A stretch of DNA of 64,000 bases. It comes from Rotaria socialis. Lineage: Eukaryota > Rotifera > Eurotatoria > Philodinida > Philodinidae. Positions 10,648 to 19,696 of this stretch are shown one piece after another. The translations under genes and the position numbers were made by a program. The stretch's first letter is position 1; each line of letters starts with the position of its first letter. Location of the stretch: NCBI GenBank assembly GCA_905331475.1, contig CAJNYU010004514.1, positions 62,001-126,000 of the forward strand, in the 5' to 3' direction. The notes beneath the pieces are model-generated. The model ran no database searches. It was given only the letters and a program-made list of their open reading frames with translations, and had not been told where the DNA came from.

Positions 10648-11893
10648 ATGATTCGATTCATTCTTATTCAAAATCGAGCTGGAAAAACACGTTTGGCTAA
10701 ATGGTATGCACATATAAACATATTTTTACTACTTTTCATAGGATTAGTTTTTTATATTTTGAACTAGTTCATAATCTTAGTCAGTTGAGTGCCTTAGCAA
10801 TTGAACTTTGCAACTCATACGTATTTCGTTAATCTTCTTATATCAAGACGAGAATAATAAGATTATTTACAAACATATTTAAAAAAAATACATTTTAACG
10901 AAGGCTGTAAACTAGTTTATATCTTGTTTTTAATGTGTATCAGACATTTTCTCCATTTCTTAGGAAATTTATGAACAATGACTGATATCTTTTGACATTA
11001 GTTGCTAAATGAAAATATGTATGCAATGAACTTTGTTTGAGCCTGTTAGGAGAGAAGACAGTCACAAAATTTCGAATTAATTACCAATATTCACTATTTT
11101 CTTACAAAAATATTTGTTAAACGAAAACAACTAAATAGTTTAAATTTCTTCAGTTCTAAACTTACAATAAATTATATGCTTTTATTTTGTACAGAAAAAA
11201 GTATACTACTATAATTAATACCTTGTCTAGAGATTATTATATATAATTGAAAATGGAATGTATATGTTCGTAGGTTCATGAACTTTCATGATGATGAAAA
11301 ACAAAAATTAATTGAAGAAGTTCATGCTTTGGTTACTGTACGTGATGCTAAACATACAAAGTACGTGAAAAATATCTTTCTCTTCTACTAAATTCTGTTA
11401 TTTTTCTTTTTTTCTTATTAATTTAGTTTTGTCGAGGTATGACTTATGTGTTTACATCCATAATGATTCGTAATAACATTAATCTTTTTATTTTAGTTTC
11501 GTAATTTCAAAATAGTTTATCGTCGTTATGCTGGTTTATACTTTTGTATTTGTGTAGATGTTAATGATAATAATTTAGCTTATCTTGAAGCAATACATAA
11601 TTTTGTTGAAGTTCTCAATGAGTAAGATAAATATTACAAAAAAAAATATAATTTATTTAATGTTTTTATTCTTACGAAAAGATTCTTCCACAATGTATGC
11701 GAACTTGATTTAGTCTTCAATTTTTATAAAGTAAAGTTTTTTTAAATTTTTATAATCGCCGGTAGTAATTATTAAAATATTGTATTTTAAGGTTTACTCA
11801 GTAGTCGATGAGATGTTTCTTGCTGGCGAAATACGAGAAACGAGTCAAATTAAAGTGTTAAAACAACTTACGACATTAACATCACTTGAATGA
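10648..11893 (+). CDS. AP2S1: AP-2 complex subunit sigma
   Basis: Six exons: 10648-10703, 11274-11360, 11427-11436, 11497-11621, 11682-11730 and 11792-11893, totalling 429 nt and 142 residues, the same length as human AP2S1. The protein opens [19 protein letters not shown] and continues with the conserved [17 protein letters not shown] and [10 protein letters not shown] motifs. It is the small sigma chain of the plasma-membrane clathrin adaptor; its core binds acidic dileucine cargo signals. Exon 3 is only 10 nt. The gene starts 79 bp after the PIGO stop, and a pyrimidine tract with TTTTTCTAG lies 28 bp before the ATG, so it is likely the third cistron of the same transcript. A poly-A-signal-like AATAAAATAAAATAAAA run follows at about 12065. 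Confidence 0.95.
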
Positions 11894-12619
11894 TGAATTT
11901 TGCTTGAACTAAAACAAATATCTTATTCCATTTTATACATATTTATCATAAAATCGAGTAGTCGTCATTCCGATCAAACCCACCTATAGATATTCACATT
12001 GATTTTTTATTTCTCAATCATATTTTGATCTTTATGTGCAATCGATTATGTTGTCTTGTATTTAAAAATAAAATAAAATAAAATGAAATGTATTTTATTT
12101 TCTATTTTTCAAGGTTAACGATCTGCTTATCGATGAATCAAACGAGAAATTAATTCATAATTAAAAATACTAAATTTGATTTGGATCCATAAGAAGCATC
12201 GTGAACATCATGATTTCCAATAATAATGATGTCAATGAAACTATGGGTTCTTCGTTAAATATATATATTTACTTGTTGTAACATAACATGTTAGAGCACC
12301 GCTGAATGATGACTTCTAATCAATTAATAAAAGTATTTGTTTTGAATTATTTTCGAAAAACATTTCTATAAAAATGAAGTTATAAATGAATATTACAATT
12401 AGATAGAACAAAATGTATGTTGACAAGAGAGAATTTTTGACAGAACTATTTTGATTTCTTCTAGTTCTGATAGTATTTCTGTATACGATTAGAATTTGAA
12501 AATTATATTTATTTCGTAGCAAAAATATAATTGTACTAATTCTTTTATTTTTCTTCTTCTAGACTAAAATTATTGTTTCATATCATAGTATTCTTTTACT
12601 AATATTATGATTTTATTTC
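11894..12619. other. Intergenic between AP2S1 and COASY
   Basis: 726 bp. It contains an AATAAA-rich run near 12063-12085, a plausible cleavage and polyadenylation signal for AP2S1. A pyrimidine-rich tract ending in CTAG near 12562 may be a splice acceptor for the COASY leader. No ORF of interest. Confidence 0.45.
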
Positions 12620-14796
12620 ATGAATGTAAAATTTCATCCAAGACAAATTATTATGACTGACAAAAATATGCGTCGATTCCAAACAGCTCTCTTGTTAATT
12701 ACAAATCCAATCCGTTCTCGTATTCCATTTATTCTTTCTGCCGTTATACCTTATGTTGAAAGAAATCTTTATGTTATTATTGAAAATCCAAATTTTCAAT
12801 CCTCGTCATCATCATTAGCATCGTCATCTGAGAAGCTCTTCGATCGAGAACAACAGAAGCAACGCATACGTCCTTTGTTACATGCTATTTATAAACAATT
12901 GTCAGCAACAAAAAATCCTTCAGTTAATATTCTTCTTCATAATGTTGATTCAGTAATAAAATCTACGAATCCTCTTCAATTACCTCGTACATGTGAAGCA
13001 GTTTTTGCTGATTGCTCATCTTCGACAGGATTATATGAGTATTGTCGAGATCATTTTCATCGGTTAGATCAAAATTTTGAACTTCGAATTATTGATGAAA
13101 AAGAAACAAAGGAAGATCAATTCATTGATAATTTGTCTACATGTGATAATGATTTATTTAGTACGAAATGTACCAGTCGATATAATCGAGGAGTTTTGGG
13201 TGGTAAGTAGGAATTATTTATCAATTCTACATCTATTGTTGTTACTTTTAGGTACATTTGATAGATTACATAATGGTCACAAACTATTATTGACTGAAAG
13301 TGCATTACTCTGTGATGAGAAAATTGTTGTTGGTGTAACCGATGGTGTCATGATAGAAAACAAAGTAATTTTTCTTGAAACATTGTTGTAATCATCTAGT
13401 TAAAATGAAAATTCATTTAATTTGAAATCAACAATAAAGCGCTTCTGAATTATTGTGACATATCACAGGTTCTTAATGTATTGTATTTATTTAGGTTTTA
13501 GCTGAAGTCATTGAATCAGTTACTGATCGTATGTCAAATGTTCGATCATTTGTTGGCCTCATTCGACCTAGCATATTTGTACACTGTGAACCAATTGAAG
13601 ATCCATGTGGTCCATCAACCACAATGGCAGATTTAAATGTAAGGTTCTTTAAAAACAGCATTTCTAATTTGTTTATTGATGAAAATATGATTATTCAGTG
13701 TATTATTGTGACTGATGAAACAAAACAAGGTGCTTTGCAAGTGAATAAAGAGAGACAAGATAATGGCTTAAGCCTAATAGATGTACATGTCGTACCTATG
13801 GTTCCACCTGATGATCATAATCAAGACGGAGATAAGAAATTAAGTTCAACTTCACTTCGACGAGAAATTCTTGGTATCCTTCTTAAACCACCTTTGGTAA
13901 TTATCAATATTTTTAATTTAACAATGGCATTTTCGAAGTCTTTTTTTCATGATTATAGAAATGTGTTGAATCTAATCAACCCTATATCATTGGTCTTACT
14001 GGTGGTATAGGCTCTGGAAAATCAAGTATTGGTCGTCGGTTACAAAAACTAGGTGCTTCCATTATTGATTGTGATAAATTAGGCATGTATTTGATTTTTC
14101 TAATACTTCAAAAAAATGTTTTCATGTCAAAAAAATATCTCATTTTAACTTATATATACAGGTCATGAAACGTATAAGGTGGATACTGAGGTTTATAAAC
14201 AGATAATCGTAACATTTGGTGAAGATATTATTAATTCTACGGATCGATCCATTGATAGAAAACTACTTGGTAAAAAAGTTTTTCAATCATCTAATGAACT
14301 TAAGAAACTAACAGATATTGTTTGGCCTGCTATTTTAAATCTGGCAAGAGAACGCATTGATTGTTTATTTGAAGAAGGTAATAAGGAAAAATTTTTGTTT
14401 TATTTTTCAAAAAAACCTCTCTTTAGGTAAACGTATTATTTTTCTTGATGCAGCTATATTGATTGAAGCAAAATGGACTGTTGCTGTAAATGAAATATGG
14501 GTTGCATCTATCCCTCCAAAAGAAGTATGTGTTTTCTGTTTCTATGAGATGTATATTCATTTATCTATTGTTATATTTATTTTCTTCAGGCTATTCGACG
14601 TGTTGTTGAACGTGATCGAATATCGATAGAGGAAGCAAAACGTCGTTTGAGTGCTCAAATATCAAATCAAGAACGTTTTTCATATGCTAATGTTCTTTTT
14701 TGTACTTATTGGGCAGAAAGTGTTACTCAGAAACAAGTTGAGCATGCTTGGAATCTTCTGTTGCAACGTATTAACGGTGATCGTCCATCATTTTAA
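12620..14796 (+). CDS. COASY: Bifunctional coenzyme A synthase (PPAT and DPCK)
   Basis: Eight exons: 12620-13202, 13252-13364, 13495-13638, 13699-13896, 13959-14082, 14162-14377, 14427-14524 and 14590-14796; 560 residues, against 564 in human. It carries the last two steps of CoA synthesis. The phosphopantetheine adenylyltransferase domain has [11 protein letters not shown] (194-204) with the HxGH catalytic signature, and SSTSLRR near its end. The dephospho-CoA kinase domain opens at about residue 355 with the P-loop GGIGSGKS (361-368), followed by DCDKLGH and [10 protein letters not shown]. The N-terminal about 190 residues are the poorly conserved region of animal COASY. The intron after exon 5 has a GC donor. 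The start is uncertain: in-frame ATGs at 12620, 12653 and 12668 all precede the first conserved segment. Confidence 0.95.
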
Positions 14797-15050
14797 TATG
14801 ATTTTCTCTAGCTCTTCTATATTCGTAGGGCTTTTTTTCTTCTATCGTGATCGCTATAATTTTGTTTTTGTAATCAATTATTTGGGAATAGAAAAATAGA
14901 TTTTAGATACTATCCTAAAACAATCAGTAACGTGATTTTGTTTATATTGAATATTTTCTGATGCAAACATTTAGAATGTAAGGGGTTCACCTGATAGGGA
15001 CACCAATAAGTGTTTATTAATAAAACTGTAACATCTTAAATATCATATAT

Positions 15051-15171
15051 GAGCCATTACACATAATCAACGACCGAAGCTGCTAAATCGATACTCTCCG
15101 ATTCGTCTCATTTAAAAATATGTGATACAGGCAAGTGTTTAATGAATATTGGCGCAAGGCGATTCAAAAAT
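15051..15171 (+). repeat. Dispersed repeat copy A (second copy, inverted, at 27885)
   Basis: About 120 bp starting GAGCCATT and ending GATTCAAAAAT. It matches the reverse complement of 27885-28011 over its whole length with scattered substitutions, including the shared blocks CGACCGAAGCTGCT, ATCGATACTCT and GCAAGTGTTTAA. It is non-coding and of unknown class. Confidence 0.8.
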
Positions 15172-15303
15172 GAGGGTGCGGGTGTGACAGAATATAAGAT
15201 TCATACACAGATCAACTAACATACCCACACCCTCAAGATTTCGAGTTGATTTCGCGATTTGAAATCAGTTTGTCCTTCGTTGGTAAAATGTTATCGTTTC
15301 TAG

Positions 15304-15549
15304 TATCCTCATTCTCATCCTTTGATCGCTGAAACAAAGTCAGACATCGTGAACATCAACGTATTACAAGTATTCATCTGCTGGAATCGTACAGGTAGTG
15401 ACAAAGTTGTCATTCGTTACACGGGAGCTAAGGAGTATTATAATGATGACAGAATTTGTAGTATTGATGAAGAGTAAGAATTATATAACTTATAACATTT
15501 TACTGATAATTACATACAATAAAATCATTGTTTTATTAGTAACTATTGA
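15304..15549 (+). other. Exon-like coding fragment with a 66-bp intron, gene unidentified
   Basis: After TTTCTAG at 15303 a frame stays open for 170 nt and ends in a GTAAGA donor at 15474. A 66-bp AT-rich intron ends in TTTTATTAG at 15539, and the frame closes four codons on (SIDEDNY-stop). The deduced piece contains VNINVLQVFICW, then RTGSDKVVIRYTGAKEYYND. No start codon or upstream exon could be tied to it, so it is either the tail of an undetected small gene or a relic. I recognise no family. Confidence 0.3.
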
Positions 15550-16252
15550 TAATTAAGATACGGACCGTTGCACAAGTTATACTGACCATTGAGAGTGTGA
15601 GGGTGAATCAGTGCAACCATTATCGCGATTTCATCCCTACTAAAGGAATCATCAGATGGCTTCGACTTTCAATCTGAAATTATTTAAAATGATCCGAAGA
15701 TCACATAAGTTTCAGAGACATAATCTATTCAATTACTATAAATTTTAAACCTACAGTAAAGTTAGATATCCCTAGAAGCAGAGATGGTTTCAACTCTGTC
15801 ATGTAGAGATATCTATCATTTCTAACTTTGATAGATTCTGTTTAGATTTGTATATACTTTGTTTGTGATTTCTTTAGAGATCATTTGAACAAGTATCGAC
15901 AGAGTTAAAGCCATCTGATGATAATCCTTAAGCAAGGTCAAAATCTGGGTCATGCAAAGCTAGACTCACCCTCAAGATAGTTTATCTTTGTTTGTCTTGT
16001 TTCTTTGCTCTTGATTCATAACTATTCTCTTCCTCATATCCAATTTCATATACACAACGATCACTTCCACTGTTCTTATTTTGATGAAATTTTATGCTTG
16101 CTTGTATTTGAGTCAAATTTAGCATCGACGAATAGGAATTATTTCGACGAGTAAAAAGAGGAAGTGAGAAACAATCCGATTTTTCTTTATCGAAACCAAA
16201 GTGATAATATGATCTAATTTCATTCACGATAAGGACTAACAGCATGTATCCA

Positions 16253-16260
16253 TATATAAA
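16253..16260 (+). promoter_or_regulatory. TATA box of the 16301 gene
   Basis: TATATAAA followed by GGGC lies 48 bp before the chosen ATG at 16301, leaving a normal distance for transcription start near 16285-16290. It sits inside the longer frame that begins at 16244, which is the main reason for rejecting the upstream ATG as the start. Confidence 0.6.
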
Positions 16261-16300
16261 GGGCACAATACAAACAGTCAAATCGATTCCACCATACAAT

Positions 16301-18274
16301 ATGATGTTGAAAATACTCCTGTTTCTTTTCGTGTTGGGCCTTCTTCCACATCAAGACAATAGTTTGGACGAGGTTGAATGGTATCGAAATGAGATGACTA
16401 CAAAAGTGGTACCTCTCTACAGCACTGCTTATCGAATACTCAACAATGATATTATCGAACGTATTTTACACTTTGACGAAAATCCGAACATAATAAATAT
16501 CGTCGAGACATCAACAGTCAATCGAAACAAAGAGGATGAACACGAATCTGAAGATGCATTTAGTCGCAGCACTGAAGATGGACATTCTTCCAAAACTGAA
16601 AACATAGAGGAAGTTGTTCACAAACCGGATGATGAAGTGGAAGAAAAATCAAAAGAAGGAAAAGAAATAAATGAAGACAATCATAAAATTGAAGACGAAG
16701 TTGATGGACCAACTGAAGAAGAACATCACCCTGCTGAAATTAGAAAAAGGGAAGATAATTACCAGCAATTCGAAGACGATATTAATGAAAAAACCGATGA
16801 ACAAAGTGAAGAAAAACAACCTCAAGACGAATTGAATCTACATAGTGAAGAACAAATAACTGAGAAAATGATGACTACTGCCAAACAAGTCTCCGAAGAC
16901 GATAATACAGTCGAAATTCCACAAACGATCGAGCAGATTCGTGTATGGAACGAATCTGTCGACGATCAATTTTCTGTGGATGAACACAACACACAAGAAA
17001 ACGTGAGTGATGAGACTGTGCCTGGGTTGATGACTACCACAAGTTTAAATGATGATGATGACGACAAACTTGGCTCAAATGAATCAGAAGACACTAAATC
17101 ATACGCAATTGTCAGTACTGATGAGACAACTGAAAACGATACAGTCACAAATGCAGAAAACATTATCGAATCAGCTGTCACAGAATTTGATCAAGTTAAC
17201 AGCGAACAGAATCGATTAAGAGTGTTCGTGAGTGAAATAGGTATCGCCGTCAATAGCGTACACGAACTTTTAGGAAACGCTTCCTCCGAATGCGAACAAC
17301 TGCATAATCAAACATACGCACGGATTACGACTGCAGTTTTAGACATTTCAAAACAGGAAGAAGAGCTTCGCCAACTGGTATCAACAATTAGCGAACTCAC
17401 ATCAACCATAGATTCGGGAGAACAACAGGTCAGATTCGCTGAACAAGTCGTGCGTGAACGAGAGGCCGCAGTTCAAAATGCTGAGCGTGCGCAGCGCGAC
17501 GCCGAGCATAAAGTGGACAGAGCTCGTGTATGCCAAAACGGACGTCGGAAGAAGCGTCTTTTTGGGAACTGGTGGAGAAACAATGTCGAGAGACCCATCG
17601 CCCAGGCTACGAATTGGGTGGCGAAGCCAGTCGTCCAGGCTACGAATTGGGTGGCGAAGCCAGTCGTCCAGGCTACGAATTGGGTGGCGAAGCCAGTCGT
17701 CCAGGCTACGAATTGGGTGGCGAAACCAGTCGCCCAGGCTGTGACTTGGGCGGTGATCAAGCCAGTATGTAGCGTTGTCAACATGGGTGGTATTGACATA
17801 GCGAAAGATGCAAGAAACCTGGCAGGCAATATGCTGAACGATGCACGTCACCGACTGACAATTCAGCAAGAAGAACTAGCCAGCAAACGCACACAACTTT
17901 CCAACATACAACTCCAACAATATTTCAAGAATATACAGCAAAGCATACTCCAGACACAACTTTCCAAGATGCGAACAAATTATGCAGCTATCTCGTCTCT
18001 ACTGAATCAGTTCCGCAATGTTAAAGTGCATCTGACGAACGTACTCGACTCCTCCAAAATGCTCACAGCTGAGCTCAAAAGTCTCATCGATTTTGAGCTC
18101 GTCATCGTACCGCTCAAAACTCTTGCCGAACAAATGATCAAAGACCAGCTGATGCCATCGTTTAATTTCGAAATAACAGTGAATACTATTGCTGCAGTTG
18201 ATCGAGTCCTAGATCAGCTGAGTGAGAAACTAGAGCGCTTCCCTCTTTTACATCAGAACTCTGCAATGTTATAA
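16301..18274 (+). CDS. Secreted acidic and coiled-coil protein with internal 11-residue repeats
   Basis: A single exon of 657 residues from the ATG at 16301 (another at 16304). The first about 20 residues (MMLKILLFLFVLGLLP) form a signal peptide. Residues about 60-320 are an extremely acidic Glu/Asp/Thr/Lys region. A long helical part follows (EEELRQLVSTISELTSTIDS, EQVVREREAAVQNAERAQRD), then RRKKRLFGNWW and four copies of VQATNWVAKP encoded by a 33-bp minisatellite, then a second helical region to the end. I do not recognise the family. The layout (signal peptide, helix bundle, weakly hydrophobic middle, helix bundle) is shared with the gene at 19697, so they may be distant relatives. A pore- or matrix-forming role would be guesswork. 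TATA box at 16253. Confidence 0.75.
   Translation: MMLKILLFLFVLGLLPHQDNSLDEVEWYRNEMTTKVVPLYSTAYRILNNDIIERILHFDENPNIINIVETSTVNRNKEDEHESEDAFSRSTEDGHSSKTENIEEVVHKPDDEVEEKSKEGKEINEDNHKIEDEVDGPTEEEHHPAEIRKREDNYQQFEDDINEKTDEQSEEKQPQDELNLHSEEQITEKMMTTAKQVSEDDNTVEIPQTIEQIRVWNESVDDQFSVDEHNTQENVSDETVPGLMTTTSLNDDDDDKLGSNESEDTKSYAIVSTDETTENDTVTNAENIIESAVTEFDQVNSEQNRLRVFVSEIGIAVNSVHELLGNASSECEQLHNQTYARITTAVLDISKQEEELRQLVSTISELTSTIDSGEQQVRFAEQVVREREAAVQNAERAQRDAEHKVDRARVCQNGRRKKRLFGNWWRNNVERPIAQATNWVAKPVVQATNWVAKPVVQATNWVAKPVVQATNWVAKPVAQAVTWAVIKPVCSVVNMGGIDIAKDARNLAGNMLNDARHRLTIQQEELASKRTQLSNIQLQQYFKNIQQSILQTQLSKMRTNYAAISSLLNQFRNVKVHLTNVLDSSKMLTAELKSLIDFELVIVPLKTLAEQMIKDQLMPSFNFEITVNTIAAVDRVLDQLSEKLERFPLLHQNSAML
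17595..17763 (+). repeat. In-frame 33-bp minisatellite
   Basis: Four near-identical 33-bp units (core CAGGCTACGAATTGGGTGGC) and a degenerate fifth, each coding for (V/I)(V/A)QATNWVAKP. The unit is GC-rich compared with the window. Because 33 is a multiple of 3 and the unit lacks stops, several other frames are also open here; those shadow ORFs are not genes. Confidence 0.95.
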
Positions 18275-18319
18275 AACGATCCTAATTGATCTAAACGACC
18301 ATTTTTTCCCTAAAATACT

Positions 18320-18347
18320 CTCTCTCTCTCTCTCTTTCCTGTTCTAG
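18320..18347 (+). promoter_or_regulatory. Long pyrimidine tract and AG abutting a start codon
   Basis: A (TC)n run continuing into TTTCCTGTTCTAG ends exactly at the ATG at 18348, 73 bp after the previous stop. With no room for a full promoter and leader, this looks like a trans-splice acceptor separating two cistrons. Inference. Confidence 0.5.
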
Positions 18348-18768
18348 ATGAAAGAAAAAAATATATTATGCCTCAGTAGAATTATTTGCAATGTCGTGAT
18401 TGGAGCTCTTATTCTTCTCAAATTGACGGATGCCGGTTCTGTTGTTACACATGGTCTTCGAGTGCGACGAGAAGCGCCAAGTAAGTCATGATAAATTCAT
18501 ACAGTTGAATCAATGAATTGTTTTAGCTGTGGATGTGTCACTCAAGACGCCAGTTCTCAATGCTCTTACAGAAAGAACTGCAATAGATGCTAGCTCGGAA
18601 CAGTGTATGATCGTCGCACCTGTGACTATTCAATTAATGGGACAGTTACTGATTGTCGCGAGTACAAAAGACGTTTCTCTCCTTGCACCTGATCGCAAAT
18701 TTACATATATTCGAAATCCCGAATCATTACGAGCTACTCTCTTACAAGTAGCACACGGTAAGCTGTAG
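18348..18768 (+). CDS. Small predicted secreted protein (two exons)
   Basis: Exon 1 is 18348 to about 18480, ending at CGCCAA before GTAAGT. Exon 2 begins after TTTTAG near 18527 and runs to TAG at 18768; about 124 residues. Residues about 10-28 (IICNVVIGALILLKLTDAG) are a signal peptide, followed by a possible basic processing site (RVRRE). The mature part has a single Cys (SSEQCMIVAPVTIQL) and beta-like spacing (LLIVASTKDVSLLAPDRKF). The family is not recognised. The gene begins 73 bp after the large secreted protein's stop and may be co-transcribed with it. The end is uncertain, because GGTAAGC just before the stop could be a donor leading to a further exon. Confidence 0.55.
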
Positions 18769-19084
18769 AGATGCATTGATGAGAATTTTTTTGAGGCAGA
18801 GCATTATGAAATATAGGAGCATCTTATACTAAATAAAACATTGAATTTTTTGCCTTCACTTTCTCAAACTAGGCCAATATAAGTAATAGACCGAAACAAA
18901 TACTTGAGACTCACTTATACACATGTTATGCTTACACCTATTAAATCGAAATATGCCGCTTTGCCGTTTGATAGAAAATTCGTTTTCGAACTAAGACTTA
19001 GCTTCAAGAGTTACCCATGATTATTTGTATCTCTGAAATAATGATAGAACATACATAGTAAGTTCGTCTCTAGGGGGGAAATAA

Positions 19085-19425
19085 AAAAGATTTCAACTGT
19101 GAAGTCTTGTAAAGTCTTAAAAGTCTGTTAAAACCACGTGAAATCTCATGAAGTCTCTTGAAGTCTGTAGAAATCTCAAGAAATCTTGGAAGTTTCAAGA
19201 AGTGTCGTGATATTCTGGAAGCCTTTTAAAGTCTCGAAAGTATCCTGAAGTTCATTGAAGTCCGATGAAATCTGATGAAGACTTTTGGAGTCTCAAGAAG
19301 TTCTTTGAAGTAGCTCGACGTCTATGGAAGTCCTATAAAGTTTTCTGAAGTTTTTTCACAATCCCTTGAAAATTTGAAGTCCCTGCTGTTGAAGTCTTAT
19401 GAAGTGTTGAAGTCCGTTGTTTCCA
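19085..19425. repeat. Degenerate 10-11 bp tandem array (GAAGTCT motif)
   Basis: The motif GAAGTCTnnT and variants (GAAATCTC, AAAGTCTT, GAAGTTTC, GAAGTCC) recur about every 10-11 bp for roughly 340 bp with no consistent reading frame. It lies between two secreted-protein genes and would sit in the promoter region of the second. Confidence 0.8.
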
Positions 19426-19696
19426 CCTAGCTTCGTCCTTGTTCAAAGGACACTGTTCTCATCAAACGATGCACTTGAATTAAAGTAAAGTGCAGACTCG
19501 AGTGGATGAGAAATCTGAAAACGGGTTCAACGATTCATTTGTTTCAGTTAATCACTTCGATAACTCTAGTAGAGAATTTTTTGTATACAGCCAAGTCAAA
19601 GTTCAAAGACAAAATTTCGTATTCGAGAGTAGGCTTCACAGATTTTTTTACCGTACTTGTGTCTATAATACTTCCAGTCAGCAACCTGTAGCAAGG

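Larger units (their letters stand above)
14797..16252. other. Intergenic with repeats and a coding-like fragment
   Basis: Nearly 1.5 kb. It holds a 121-bp repeat copy (15051-15171), GGGTG/CACCC inverted repeats around 15172-15235 and 15597/15965, an inverted pair around CATCAGATGGCTT (near 15652 and RC near 15910), and the exon-like fragment at 15304-15549. The last 200 bp are the promoter side of the secreted-protein gene at 16301. Confidence 0.45.

Noticed and set aside
16244-16300. Upstream ATG of the secreted-protein gene at 16301
   Set aside because: It would place a TATA box inside the coding region and a polar stretch ahead of the signal peptide.
17402-17869. Long ORFs on other frames and the minus strand over the minisatellite
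   Set aside because: They arise because a 33-bp unit without stops keeps several frames open; the plus-strand frame with signal peptide and helix-rich flanks is the real one.
19490-19696. Upstream extension of the 19697 gene
   Set aside because: Open frame but without an ATG; the first ATG starts a convincing signal peptide.
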